Source: Oscillospiraceae bacterium (GTDB taxonomy: Bacteria > Bacillota_A > Clostridia > Oscillospirales > Oscillospiraceae). From it: 51,449 bases of DNA. Where the stretch lies: positions 1-51,449 of the forward strand of contig JAFTKA010000009.1 in assembly GCA_017456105.1 (NCBI GenBank). Direction: 5' to 3'. The notes under the pieces were generated by a model, which was not told where the DNA came from, made no database searches, and was given only the letters and a program-made list of their open reading frames with translations. Shown piece by piece: positions 27,901 to 35,976 of this stretch; the first letter of the stretch is position 1; each line of letters starts with the position of its first letter. The position numbers and the translations under genes are program-made.

Positions 27901-28555
27901 GTACGATGGCTGGTCCGTGGTCAAGGGTATGTCCAGCATCGATGACGAGAAGGCAACTCATGGCAAGGCTTCCATGAAGACCTACGGCATGGTGGTTCGC
28001 GGCGTTACCTCCTTCAGCTACGGCTCTGTCAGTGCAGACCTGTACTGGAACGAGGGCAAGCGGATCCAGTTCGAGCTGGCCTCCGCTCATATCGATGAGG
28101 AGGATACCGCTGCAGCTGCCAAGTTCACCGTAAACCACGACGGCTCTGTATCTGTGGACGGTGTGGACACCGGTCTTAAATTCCAGGACGGCTGGAACAG
28201 CTTTAACCTGGAGGTCGACCTGCCCAATGGCATCGCCAACCTGACTGTCAACGGCAGTGAGCCTGCGGCTCTGGCCACCAATGACGAGTACGGTGCGTAT
28301 GTTGCCTACATTCGGATCCATTCCGATGCCTTTGTCTGGGTGGATAACCTGGCTCAGGTAGGCGAAGAGGATATCCTGGTTCAGGATAAGACCGGCTTCC
28401 TGCCTACCCAAGAGGATTCCAATACGGCTCTGACTGTGGCTCTGGCCATCGGTATCCCCGCACTGGTGATCGCAGCGGTTGTTGTGGCTGTGATCTTCAG
28501 CAAGAAGAAGCTGGGTGTCTCCAAGAACAGCCAGGATACGGAATCCAACGAATAA
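12932..28555 (+). CDS. Giant (5207-residue) modular cell-surface protein, CBM9-like/LamG-like/aBig repeats with a sialidase-like region
   Basis: The protein starts with a signal peptide (KKRLLITILALALILGALG, cut after AMA) at an ATG behind AAAGGAG. It ends with a membrane helix (about residues 5163-5189) followed by SKKK, an N-out anchor without LPXTG. Seven tandem modules begin near residues 43, 684, 1294, 1927, 2567, 3194 and 3914. Each holds a CBM9-like domain (DG...E.DW...LYLAV), a concanavalin/LamG-like domain marked by HMWNIYQE and DLQIDDMPEY, an aBig-type Ig domain (LTLPT..DG..W.SSN) and a second CBM9-like half. Module 6 carries an extra Ig-like unit. Modules 1-5 are most alike; 6 and 7 diverge. 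After about 4360 come a discoidin-like segment and three Asp boxes (STDGGRTW, TTDAGKNW, STDYGVTW), as in sialidase-type beta-propellers. Glycan binding at the cell surface is inferred. No FRIP-type sialidase motif was found, so catalysis is open. Confidence 0.88.
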   Translation: MKKRLLITILALALILGALGINAMAETEQTPVYKPATASYAETAPTLDGQTSEQSWIMSGVIKGAAGTPVGALGKLWKGTDLYLAVNTGDATSMSITLNGKTATVDLAGATPVVAGMQNVQAVKKASTVELKIPFASFSFVLGNYGQTTPMEVKLTNATGTSAFSGNLEFTAQEVLASQKAITNTTITNVITAYYGSYNSAAETNGQVGNQSVQNADGSYTHHMWNIYQENKTNYAVQGIYAYTDTAIANALKKPGLLTVDFDLQIDDMPEYTNPTSGLNVWRTYDPAGIAFSIARNIAEENIKLSFTNVKGVGLALYVGHGPLLSASQYGSSSVDAIQWDGPYKLNKELGEKFHITMYYRENGEIAVYADDAEVFPWKDMGTDFVKGGSAPNAYLNFTLWSPFYHPTASKVVPGIADILSSNSAPKNSGANSDVYVSNVKVGQVSSEDLIDTLTFDTIKGSNTAPDFITTDLILPPTLTDGKLTANLEWTSSHPAVIGNDGKFNPPDAFTDVKLTARVPGTDIQKTFDLTVGMPVMDAWKADTVTVDGNLDEYHNFTRGYAFNAEAGKPSGKLAARWTKDTLYLGVEYTNANAMALLLNDKVVAADFANKTVDLAGATIAVTGDKAEIALPLSAFDLNITKGMAKPLVVVFSDGTNETGMTLLMGFYGAAEKATIAFAGTGIAIDGNLNEADWRLTNATSGREGAPAGLMGQLWKDRDLYLAIDVADAASLKLKIAGKTIELADLSNVPASAGVATEIAKNGNVVEMKIPFESFYTLYNYGQALPIELELEGAKGVSGFYGDLVFSSWKLENKAGTINSQITNAATQYGTYNPNAQTTGQTGFKQVSDGRTTTYHMWNIYQEGETNYAVQGIYGNPTSATSNALKTEGTLSVKFGLQIDDMPEYTNPTSGWNIWRRNHPAGLGLSLSRGIFEEDIRLSFTNLKDQGLVLYVGHGPMLSASLYGGGMNTYDVPQWDGPYKIGKELGEKFNVEILYTEEGEVAVYVDDAEIFALKDMGANFSYGSTSANAYMQFILWSPYYNANDSRRPAGIDEIFNPDSSPKNSGANSDVYISDLVVGSLTSDDILDNLTFDTIKGLNGSESTVVRDLTLPATVTDGRLVSGLTWKSSNENVVGADGKVYTQDTNTRVTLNAELTGSNPVQGKTFNLMVNTPVMDAWYGKEDHFDRGYTFPVTAGKPSGDISARWDDTNLYLTANTVDATKFVVTVGGKTYTANVSGDKATITVPLSAIGTIEKNFSTPASLSLTGNGGSVSKSVALCFFGVPSLRNAAWHDNKITIDGQLTEGDWKNYSQFIGRPGSPAGAVGALWNGTDLYLAVQTGDATKLNLKLNGKTTTVDLATLAVTGMDNVVVAKNGSDVELKIPFASFDFTLQNYTQTVGFTVEVENAAGVSGYEGPLGFSSLEHKASGGVSSQEITNIVPNMYGGITTDQMKADVTAARNSGQAGYTAQNDVYGNTVFHMWNIYQEGVKNYAIQGIYSRTNVGTALKAMNGIVAAEFDLQIDDMPVYNEPQRGDQVWRTCEPAGLGITMYRGLMGKDLKMGISNTAEGLVMYVGYSTNKDYGSGSIVWDGPHKLGVQMGQKFHMALHYTAEGELAVLIDDKVIYEFKNVGFDFGGQGKTPGAGLNFTLWTPYYNAELNADILNPDSTPKNAGASTDLYISNVKVGEITAYDLMDSLTFDTIKGQNGSEYSVMKDLTLPTTLSDGNKLTANLGWSSSNPAIIATNGKVTTGTKDTPVTVTATLVGTNISKSFDLVVALPAVDAWRADSVKVNGVLSEYYDFTRGYTLAADGSKPSGSIGVRWNKNTLYIGAKVENTDKLTVAVGGKTIVADLAAKTVSGVKGASIAVGEGTVELGIPMSSLSLGTITEGLTKSMNVALSKGSNKVQKDVGLHFFGVQITRNVQWNDGTIAIDGTLDGNWMLYPDFNGRAGTPEGSFGRLWNGTNLYLAVDTDGADKLFVTVCGRSTVIDLTAEPLTDTAGLAQKIAKNGDIVELQISFKDFFTLSNYGQTIPVAVEVENKVGASGIHTNLAFSAQEYEASSNALQSLQITTIVPNMYGYGTDSDAGTRSAADVKQAEKNGQVGNTTTVDENGNATYHVWNKYLEGQKNYAVQGVYLGMSGADALAAIEGTASVDFDLQIDDMPEYIEPQRGDQIWRTLNPAGLGINISRGIVGENLKLGISNTKEGLVLYVGYGPTTKDYGSGTVQWDGPHKLGVKMGEKFHMSLHYTEDGKLAVFVNDSIVYEFKEVGYDFSGSGKANPSIQFALFTPYYNEELNAHILNPDSTPKNAGYSTDLYISNVKLGNVSAYDLFDNLSFDDIKGLNGSEDTLVSNLTLPTKLSDGKISTTIRWSSSNTKALSAYGTVTAQDERTPVTLTATLAGTNITKKFDLIVTLPYLDAWQANFVKVDGDTSEYFGLDRGYTFPKASGKPSGKVAALWNLEKDRLYFAVKYNNATKMKITMGSRTVEVDIANQTVTGGGGVKNVQMKTGKDTLEISLPLSRLWLNEIKINDVMDITVQMENEKTSVYKNLQMCFYGTPGFAQVAWNKGDIVVDGKIDEPDWQTYTQIQGRSGAPIGTFGELWNGKNLYLAVNTGDAKTMSLMLNGKTATINLTKATPSVSGIKNVKIAKSGDSVEMRIPFDSIGLNLINYTQSIEMRIELTNSVGTSGFVGSMYFSSRQYDSNVVGEATQSAHNNVEVYYGDATNVENATKSGQIGYVTEKDEKGNNTYHMWNIYQEGQKNYPVQFIQTTLTYLAEESLKSIKGTLTLDFDLQIEDMPEYIEPTNGNQFWRQYAPPGLAVNLGRDILNEEATLAFTNELEEGLVMYVGTGPFTKTYGSDTVQWHGPFKLNKELGQKFHVSIHHTDEGEVAVYVDDYLLYEFSDRGANFPGVAQMGLSFTTYYPFYYAELSDKIVDKNSAPMNSDFDSDVYISNVQLGTADCYDLMDLLDFDVMKKNNGSVNTVNTDLNLPTKLTDGKLTGKLVWESKKENVISTTGKVTTGKKDTNVILTATLKDANPLQREEYELTVILPYMDAWYGSATLDGKVSEYHDFDRGYTFVKEKGKPTGSIAARWDDENLYLAGKFENADSLTIEVGKKTLKADLVNKTVDMKEAQIAVGKGTVEIIIPRDKLGIDKLVTGDHADMLVGYHKGDVTTEKWVRMTFYGGFDTGFVGWGDKITVDGSVSETAWQLYGKPLGREGTPEGLVGKLWSGDSLYLAVYTADAHTMILTVNGKSTTIKLSYPRDTTGLVSKMAKGNYTYYDVIPDLLNEDNTPEHIKLSGSVLELQIPFKNFGFDLYNYGLTTDVSVELISNAGASSYAATLEYTNVNWKNYLVKMSQEDRMNAQLGNSGLDRGVTTGQLGVEQAELETGKYSYRLWNRYVDGGTVACPNMWVQTTSSAGSPYADMHHPEDTFQMDCDIRIDDMPEYPDVQHYIASYGVDGITFYIGRGVENQELQFGISNVKREPKTGHKGFVLSIYHIPSGEWVSTPIYIEKYETFHLTAQIAQNGDLTVYIDDQLVTVCEGAAGDYNPDTAWPADRFTVWMNEDQTWSTPASAEHNSDFTISNVTVGTVDDESIMDYLVFADFASPNRRDNAVWQNMTLPATVSDGMIASKLVWTSSNENAIKIENGVAVVTPQDKDTEVTLTATLAGDPKVTKAFKVIVTPQIVDAGIDKYVNAGTMEGGTVQAKWNKETITFHISHNGADTVNLTVGEKKAEVILATSAVTGIEGAKAAVKGNTVEVTLPRSALGIEIKEYHQTNDFTVETVKGGKTLATKNFKVEFVGFSSIIEEYQKSKALADFAASIKTITDHVNIPTTYQSAYLDASANLTWQSDTPKVLSGEGKLTAPKKVGLNVKLTFFVNGTEAGSVTGFVKALSYPDVQSTARVQAAFVDKVKIDGAITEQWSINNVIAKGDKVIGKMGAMWDTEYLYLAFQTGSAKTLTLNIEGKTAQLNLGGKPTGDLKIADMARSGKYLELKIAMKDIGLAKIEDYGDELKTSIMLDEGKFEGTLVLSSIQYFITDKPNNRLIMSSSDAVEKDNVGWKETSDGYNLYATYAPGGENLAAQTMGVGFQHTTKAGTEIYEPMGMSGQKGLYVEFDFQANYMPAYTGEEDIQGSHINLGTNGFNWTITGSIENKDMQAEWLQGGIFNNGDRLILVHRFARYEFDKIPLDKSLGDKFRIGIAWNADDSLDFYIDGELIYHTDRTCHYTGAPSGRKSGVAFRLQRSADAAARDYDGMDVNVENVAMGNFYGECLVENMDFETIRKQNVNEYAIVYDLDLMEKYAGEQITTGKLTWTSSDESVITTDGKVTRPEVGYEAVTLEVTNDLGHSQDMTVIVKGLKTADDVLHVSRDYNPAGLGGVPITTGDFALDKDSESIIKDQKEVKKVNVITLTELDEYGRLYRDMLTLWVSDDNVTYTEVEDFKLFHKDNKWYIYDFEAEARYIKVHCTHFDTYEYDVIGVSSDMIDVYYEEIFGAGGEKFATTKTVSVKNPSKNNRIDWTWSFTPQELGIVSLADDLADIRVMQGDNYLYHYVEDGMVYVRIPEIKAGGKTKIKVLSGNKDAMDISNKDNVLEILYGTKEFYTDYNYNWTGYEDEYLPFSTMVTTNDGTIINTAISRAQEGYCREQVYSTDGGRTWQGLKTLDEFDPIAHPGGFVYDSVADVVWAWGYKEVASENGMERIMHILKLDMAPGIENAEWEYVCEFAPDIRQYSDPQKASYENYNNGIMLSCYDGDGPNVDMLIPFHSGERNDNAIAGARTLYTTDAGKNWVLSESFTSYESMIGQVDLGFEFGVSESCVQELEGGTVVKLSRNQSSETVSFAYSYSTDYGVTWTEVPIQSQVWSPNTQPMFNESYDDEVDVLMWAGNNLMGGASYWRQPVVLAQLDASPENCGVMGVQYPYNRTYMQAQLENVTRSTNIHDTRTKDGDLIMFLGEGGRQAGNAGIMRINDIHEYMTKTKGAYDSFENDSVKYDGWSVVKGMSSIDDEKATHGKASMKTYGMVVRGVTSFSYGSVSADLYWNEGKRIQFELASAHIDEEDTAAAAKFTVNHDGSVSVDGVDTGLKFQDGWNSFNLEVDLPNGIANLTVNGSEPAALATNDEYGAYVAYIRIHSDAFVWVDNLAQVGEEDILVQDKTGFLPTQEDSNTALTVALAIGIPALVIAAVVVAVIFSKKKLGVSKNSQDTESNE

Positions 28556-28576
28556 GCTTTTCCCTTCCTTTCTTGT

Positions 28577-28635
28577 GTGGTCCAGGACCACAAAATGCAC
28601 CAGCCCCCGGAGGCGAAAGCCTCCGGGGGTGTTTT
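28577..28635 (+). terminator. Tandem hairpin terminator after the giant gene
   Basis: GTGGT/ACCAC (28577-28591) is followed by CCCCCGGAGGC-GAAA-GCCTCCGGGGG (28604-28629) and then TGTTTTAA. The second hairpin repeats the one after rpe. Confidence 0.8.
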
Positions 28636-28638
28636 AAT

Positions 28639-28688
28639 GCAGGGAACGCATTTATGCATTCCGCGGAACGGATTAATCCGTTTCCTAC
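28639..28688. repeat. REP-like intergenic palindromic element, copy 2 (inverted)
   Basis: GGAACGCATTTATGCATTCC and GGAACGGATTAATCCGTTTCC are joined by CGC. In reverse complement this is colinear with the copy at 6228-6285, with a shorter centre. It lies between a terminator and the next promoter, as copy 1 does. Confidence 0.8.
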
Positions 28689-28761
28689 GAGAGTTGATGG
28701 GGTTTGTTTTCTTTTCTTTTTGTTGGATATAATAAATGGTATTACGGAAACAGAATACCCC

Positions 28762-28790
28762 TTGCAGTTTATCACTTTTTGGAGTATAAT
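28762..28790 (+). promoter_or_regulatory. ATP synthase operon promoter
   Basis: TTGCAG and consensus TATAAT are separated by 17 bases, 35 bases before the first atp start codon. Confidence 0.8.
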
Positions 28791-28825
28791 ATTTCCAATT
28801 TGTGAGATTACTGTCAGGTGTCGTT

Positions 28826-29056
28826 ATGAAAGATTTAGGACTACTGGTATGGCTGACCCAGTTGGGGCTGTCCATTGCTGTACCGTTGGGCGGCTTTGTG
28901 TGGCTGGCGGTGTGGTTACGGAATCGGTTCGACTGGGGCGTTTGGGTGATCGTTGTGGGCGTTGTGCTGGGACTTTTCTGTGCCATCGACGGCTTCATAA
29001 AAAATCTCAAGGCCTTGAAGAATATAACAAAAAAAGAAAAGGAGGAGGACCGGTGA
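28826..29056 (+). CDS. atpZ: AtpZ/AtpI-like small membrane protein of the ATP synthase operon
   Basis: The 76-residue protein has two membrane helices (LGLSIAVPLGGFVWLAVWL and VWVIVVGVVLGLFCAIDGF) and a Lys/Glu-rich tail, matching the F0F1-ATPase subunit AtpZ family. AtpZ and AtpI are known accessory proteins of Firmicute ATP synthases, linked to c-ring assembly and Mg2+/Ca2+ uptake. The start is the ATG after AGGTG; an upstream start would run into the promoter. It overlaps the next gene (GTGA), so the pair is translationally coupled. Confidence 0.8.
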   Translation: MKDLGLLVWLTQLGLSIAVPLGGFVWLAVWLRNRFDWGVWVIVVGVVLGLFCAIDGFIKNLKALKNITKKEKEEDR

Positions 29057-29460
29057 ATCCGCAAAAAATAGTATTCGGGCAGACCGCTATCGTGGCGGTT
29101 GGCGAGATCATAGGCGTGGGTGCTATGCTAGGCATTTTCGCACTGCTTGGAAAATTTGATATGACGGTCCTTCTGGGCGGCATCGTCGGCGGCGTTATGA
29201 CCATACTGAACTTTTTCATTATGGCCATCTGCGTGAACATTGCCGCAGACCGGGCAAAAGATCAAAATGTGGCAAAAGCAAAGGGCATCATCAAGCTCTC
29301 CTATTTTGGAAGACTTCTGCTTTTGGCGGTGGTGCTGTTTGCATTCCTAAAGAGCAAGCTCTGCAATCCCATCGCGTTGGTGGTGCCCCTGATCTTCTCC
29401 CGGATTACTCTGACTTTTTGGGAATTTTTCAGAAGAAAGCCGGGTGATGAAAAAGTATGA
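29053..29460 (+). CDS. atpI: ATP synthase subunit I-like membrane protein
   Basis: The 135-residue protein has four predicted membrane helices, with LLGGIVGGVMTILNFFIMAI in the second and ALVVPLIFSRITLTFWEF in the last. This is the ATP-synt_I family pattern. AtpI helps assemble the c-ring. It begins with GTG after GGAGGAGG, overlapping the atpZ stop. Its own stop overlaps the atpB start (ATGA), so four-base couplings link atpZ, atpI and atpB. Confidence 0.8.
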   Translation: MNPQKIVFGQTAIVAVGEIIGVGAMLGIFALLGKFDMTVLLGGIVGGVMTILNFFIMAICVNIAADRAKDQNVAKAKGIIKLSYFGRLLLLAVVLFAFLKSKLCNPIALVVPLIFSRITLTFWEFFRRKPGDEKV

Positions 29461-30356
29461 ATGTAAGTGTTAGCGGTGCATTTGTCTATTTCACCATTCC
29501 CATCTTCGGCGGAATTCCCATTACCCAGACCACGGTGTCTTTGTTTGTGGTAACCATCGGGCTGTGCATCGCCTGTATCATACTGGGTAGACGCCTGCAG
29601 AAACGGCCCTCCGGGGTGCAGGTATTGGTGGAAAAGGGCGTGGGCATGATCTACAACCTGACCACCAGTGCCATGGGTAAGCACAATGCCCACTGGGCAC
29701 CCTTTATGGGCACGCTGTTCTTAAGCAGTATCTGCGGTAGCCTGATCGGCATGACGGGCTTTCTCCGCTCCAGTACCGCAGACCTGAGCTGCACCCTGAC
29801 CTGGGCACTGATGGTTACTGTGGTGATCTGGTACAACAACATTAAAAATAACGGTGTTTTCGGCTGGCTCAAGGGCTTTGCAGAACCTATCGTGGTGATG
29901 ACCCCCATGAACCTGATCTCGGAAATCGCCCAACCTCTTTCTATGGCCTTCCGTCATTTCGGCAACGTGGCCGGCGGCGGTGTGATCTCGTCCATTATCT
30001 ATACGGCCTTTGCTTTGCTTTCGTCGATCCTGCTGAATGCCATCGCCAAGACAGGCTGGATTATGGGTTCGGTGCTGATCATCGCCGGTGTGGTGATCTG
30101 GATCCTGAACGCCCGGACGGTGAAAAAGAAGGTTCGCTATTATGTACTGGCACTGCTCAGCTTTGGCTTGGGTGTGTTTGGTGTTTTGCAATCGTTCGAT
30201 GTGCTGGCAGGCGTTCCGGTGATGTCCTTGGGTATCCCTGCGGTCTTAAGTATTTATTTTGATGTGTTCTCGGGCTTTGTACAGGCTCTGGTGTTCACAT
30301 TATTAAGTATGGTCTATATTTCCGGCTCTACCGCAGAACCTGCGGAAGCGGAATGA
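29457..30356 (+). CDS. atpB: F1Fo ATP synthase subunit a
   Basis: Subunit a forms the two ion half-channels against the c-ring. The 299-residue protein has multiple membrane helices and carries the essential arginine in QPLSMAFRHFGNVAGG (equivalent to E. coli Arg210). The next helix ends in a Lys-rich turn (RTVKKKVR). Two further helices, ALLSFGLGVFGVLQSF and GIPAVLSIYFDVFSGFVQAL, include the Gln-Ala-containing segment that pairs with the c-ring. The C-terminal tail is charged and short. The protein is longer than many bacterial a subunits (~240-270), mainly through an extra hydrophobic region after the arginine helix. No clear ribosome-binding site is needed because of the ATGA overlap with atpI. 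Confidence 0.93.
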   Translation: MNVSVSGAFVYFTIPIFGGIPITQTTVSLFVVTIGLCIACIILGRRLQKRPSGVQVLVEKGVGMIYNLTTSAMGKHNAHWAPFMGTLFLSSICGSLIGMTGFLRSSTADLSCTLTWALMVTVVIWYNNIKNNGVFGWLKGFAEPIVVMTPMNLISEIAQPLSMAFRHFGNVAGGGVISSIIYTAFALLSSILLNAIAKTGWIMGSVLIIAGVVIWILNARTVKKKVRYYVLALLSFGLGVFGVLQSFDVLAGVPVMSLGIPAVLSIYFDVFSGFVQALVFTLLSMVYISGSTAEPAEAE

Positions 30357-30386
30357 ATTTGTATTAACTTATAGGAGGAAATTATT

Positions 30387-30638
30387 ATGGAATACAATAT
30401 CTACTTTCTGAAGGCACTTTGTGCACTGGGTGCTGGCCTGTGTATGGGTATTGGTGCTATCGGCCCGGCTATCGGTGAAGGCAAGGCAGTTGCTCAGGCA
30501 CTGGAGGGTATGGCCCGTCAGCCCGAAACCACAGATACTCTGCGTACCAATATGATCCTGGGTTGTGCTGTTACCGAGACCACCGGTATTTACTCCCTGC
30601 TGATCGCTTTCCTGATCCTGTTTACCGTAAACGTATAA
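30387..30638 (+). CDS. atpE: F1Fo ATP synthase subunit c with Na+-type two-carboxylate signature
   Basis: Subunit c forms the rotor ring. The 83-residue protein has two helices and the polar loop ARQPE. Helix 1 carries GPAIGEGKA (Glu31) and helix 2 carries AVTETTGIYS (Val62, Glu64, Thr65, Thr66, Tyr69). These positions match the Na+ signature of the Ilyobacter tartaricus ring, with the Gln on helix 1 replaced by Glu. That is the two-carboxylate arrangement described for Fusobacterium nucleatum. Na+ coupling is therefore predicted, not shown. GGAGGA lies nine bases before the ATG. Confidence 0.94.
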   Translation: MEYNIYFLKALCALGAGLCMGIGAIGPAIGEGKAVAQALEGMARQPETTDTLRTNMILGCAVTETTGIYSLLIAFLILFTVNV

Positions 30639-30680
30639 CACATTCCTTTGTCCTAAATTGCCAGAAAGGAGTGTGGCGTT

Positions 30681-31176
30681 GTGTTTGAAAGTTTTATCGG
30701 CATTAACCCTTGGACAGCACTGTTCACGTTGCTGAACTTCTTGCTTTTGTTCTTTGTAGCAAAGAAATTCCTGTTTGTGCCGGTGAAGAATATGATCAAA
30801 GAGCGTCAACAGGAGATCGATGACCAATATGCCCGGGCAGAAGAGGCAGAAGCCAATGCCCGGGAGCTTCAGTGTGAGTATGAGAAGAAACTGTCCCAGG
30901 CTGCCGAGACCGGCGAAAAGCTGGTACAGGAGGCGATGGCACGGGGCAAGAGCCGGGAGGAGGAGATCCTCCGCCAAGCTCACGCACAGGCCGATGCTAT
31001 GATCGAAAAGGCCTCCGGCCAGATCGCTCAGCAGAAGAAAAAGGCTCTGAACGAGGCCAAGGACGAGATCTCCGTTATCGCCATGGACATCGCTACCAAG
31101 GTGGTGGGGCGTACCATTGACGAAAATGACCAGGCTCGCCTGGTTGACAGCTTTATTGAGAACTTAGGTGAGAGCC

Positions 31177-31184
<8 letters not shown>
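30681..31184 (+). CDS. atpF: F1Fo ATP synthase subunit b
   Basis: Subunit b is the peripheral stalk. The 167-residue protein has a single N-terminal membrane helix (TALFTLLNFLLLFFVAKKF) and then a long, highly charged coiled-coil helix (EIDDQYARAEEAEANARELQ and onward) reaching the F1 head. Length and shape fit the family. Translation starts at GTG nine bases after AAAGGAG. The stop lies eight bases inside atpH, implying coupled translation. Confidence 0.93.
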
Positions 31185-33224
<2,040 letters not shown>

Positions 33225-33236
33225 GGAGGTGCTTCC

Positions 33237-34073
33237 GTGGCCGGTGTGTCTTCCAAGGAAATTAAAAATCGCATTCGCAGTTTGGAATCTACCAAGCAGA
33301 TCACCAAGGCCATGGAAATGGTGGCGTCCTCCAAGCTGCGGCAGGCTCAGGCTCAAGTGCTGGCCTCCCGCCCCTATTTTCTGTTGCTGCGGCAGGCCAT
33401 TGACCAGATCGCGGCCGGTGAGGAGGAATTTTCTTCTCCCTACCTGACCCAAAGATCCGGCGATCGGGTGGTGTATGTAGTGATCGCAGGCGACAGAGGC
33501 TTAGCCGGCGGATACAATAATAACCTCTTTAAGCTGGTACTGGAAAGCGTAAAAGATCAGAACGCCACCATTTTGCCCATTGGCAAAAAGACGGCAGAGT
33601 ATTTTAGTGGAAAGAATTTCCCCGTGCTGACCAGGGAGTATGCTCAGGTGGAGCGAATCACCCCGGAGGACTGTGCCAAAATCGCCCGGGATCTGTGTGA
33701 TCGCTACCGGAAGGGGGAGTTTGACCGGATCGCGGTTGCCTATACGGTTTTTGCCTCTGCGTTGTCGCAGATTCCTGAGACCCTGCAGATCCTGCCCCTG
33801 CATACCAGTAATGCCCGGGGCGGAAGCCGGGACGTGATCTATGAGCCGGACCGGGAGACGGTGTTTGAAGCTGTTGTTCCCGAGTATGTGGGCGGCGTGC
33901 TGTTCGGAGCGGTTCGGGAGAGCCGGGCCTCTGAGCATGCGGCACGAAGAGCTGCCATGGACGCGGCCACCGATAACGCCAGTCAGATGATCGACGATCT
34001 GCAGCTGCAGTTTAACCGTGCCCGGCAGGCTGCCATTACCCAAGAGATCACAGAGATCGTGGCGGGAAGCTAA
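33237..34073 (+). CDS. atpG: F1 ATP synthase subunit gamma
   Basis: The gamma subunit is the central rotor shaft. The 278-residue protein has the N-terminal helix (EIKNRIRSLESTKQITKAME), the Rossmann-like middle with VVIAGDRGLAGGYNNN, and the C-terminal helix (MDAATDNASQMIDDLQLQFN, RQAAITQEITEIVAG). Length is normal. It starts at GTG after AAGGAGG. Confidence 0.96.
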   Translation: MAGVSSKEIKNRIRSLESTKQITKAMEMVASSKLRQAQAQVLASRPYFLLLRQAIDQIAAGEEEFSSPYLTQRSGDRVVYVVIAGDRGLAGGYNNNLFKLVLESVKDQNATILPIGKKTAEYFSGKNFPVLTREYAQVERITPEDCAKIARDLCDRYRKGEFDRIAVAYTVFASALSQIPETLQILPLHTSNARGGSRDVIYEPDRETVFEAVVPEYVGGVLFGAVRESRASEHAARRAAMDAATDNASQMIDDLQLQFNRARQAAITQEITEIVAGS

Positions 34074-34087
34074 GGAAAGGAGAATAA

Positions 34088-35742
<1,655 letters not shown>

Positions 35743-35744
35743 AG

Positions 35745-35782
35745 CAAAAAACAGGCTCGATTTAAATCGAGCCTGTTTTTTG
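35745..35782. terminator. ATP synthase operon terminator
   Basis: An 18-bp perfect stem, arm ACAGGCTCGATTT with its complement, opens with AAAAA and closes with a TTTTTT tail right after the atpC stop. Confidence 0.9.
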
Positions 35783-35793
35783 TTGGAGAACGG

Positions 35794-35829
35794 ATTGCCA
35801 CGTCGCTGTCGCTCCTCGCAATGACGTGG
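35794..35829. repeat. Second type of intergenic repeat-like element with interleaved stems
   Basis: ATTGC (35794-35798) can pair with GCAAT (35818-35822), and CCACGTC (35798-35804) with GACGTGG (35823-35829). The order is A-B-A'-B'. The wording (ATTGCCACGTCGCTG..CTCCTCGCAATGAC) resembles intergenic repeats common in gut Firmicutes; that comparison is from memory and only one copy is in this window. Confidence 0.5.
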
Positions 35830-35870
35830 TTTCTATCGAATTTGTGAAATATCCTCAAAAACAATGACGA

Positions 35871-35962
35871 GTACTTGTGCAAGTACACAAAATTCTGACA
35901 AGCCCTTGACAAGTACTGAAACAAGTACTATTATAATGCCATAAAGGTACTTGAGCAAGTAC
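35871..35962. promoter_or_regulatory. CAAGTAC operator array
   Basis: Six copies of the heptamer CAAGTAC lie in 92 bases. GTACTTG-TG-CAAGTAC (35871-35886) is a palindrome. Two direct copies (35910-35916 and 35922-35928, 12 bp apart) sit in the promoter spacer. A second palindrome, GTACTTG-AG-CAAGTAC (35947-35962), overlaps the transcription start region. The palindrome centres are 76 bp apart. The binding protein is unknown and is not obviously encoded nearby. Confidence 0.7.
35906..35934 (+). promoter_or_regulatory. Promoter of the phage-like three-gene operon
   Basis: TTGACA and TATTAT are 17 bases apart; the spacer consists largely of two operator heptamers, so binding would block RNA polymerase directly. 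Confidence 0.75.
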
Positions 35963-35976
35963 AAAGGAGGCGTTAT

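Noticed and set aside
23447..28600. A 1717-codon open frame antisense to the giant gene
   Set aside because: Same reason: a mirror of sense codon use, with low-complexity hydrophobic and His-rich sequence.
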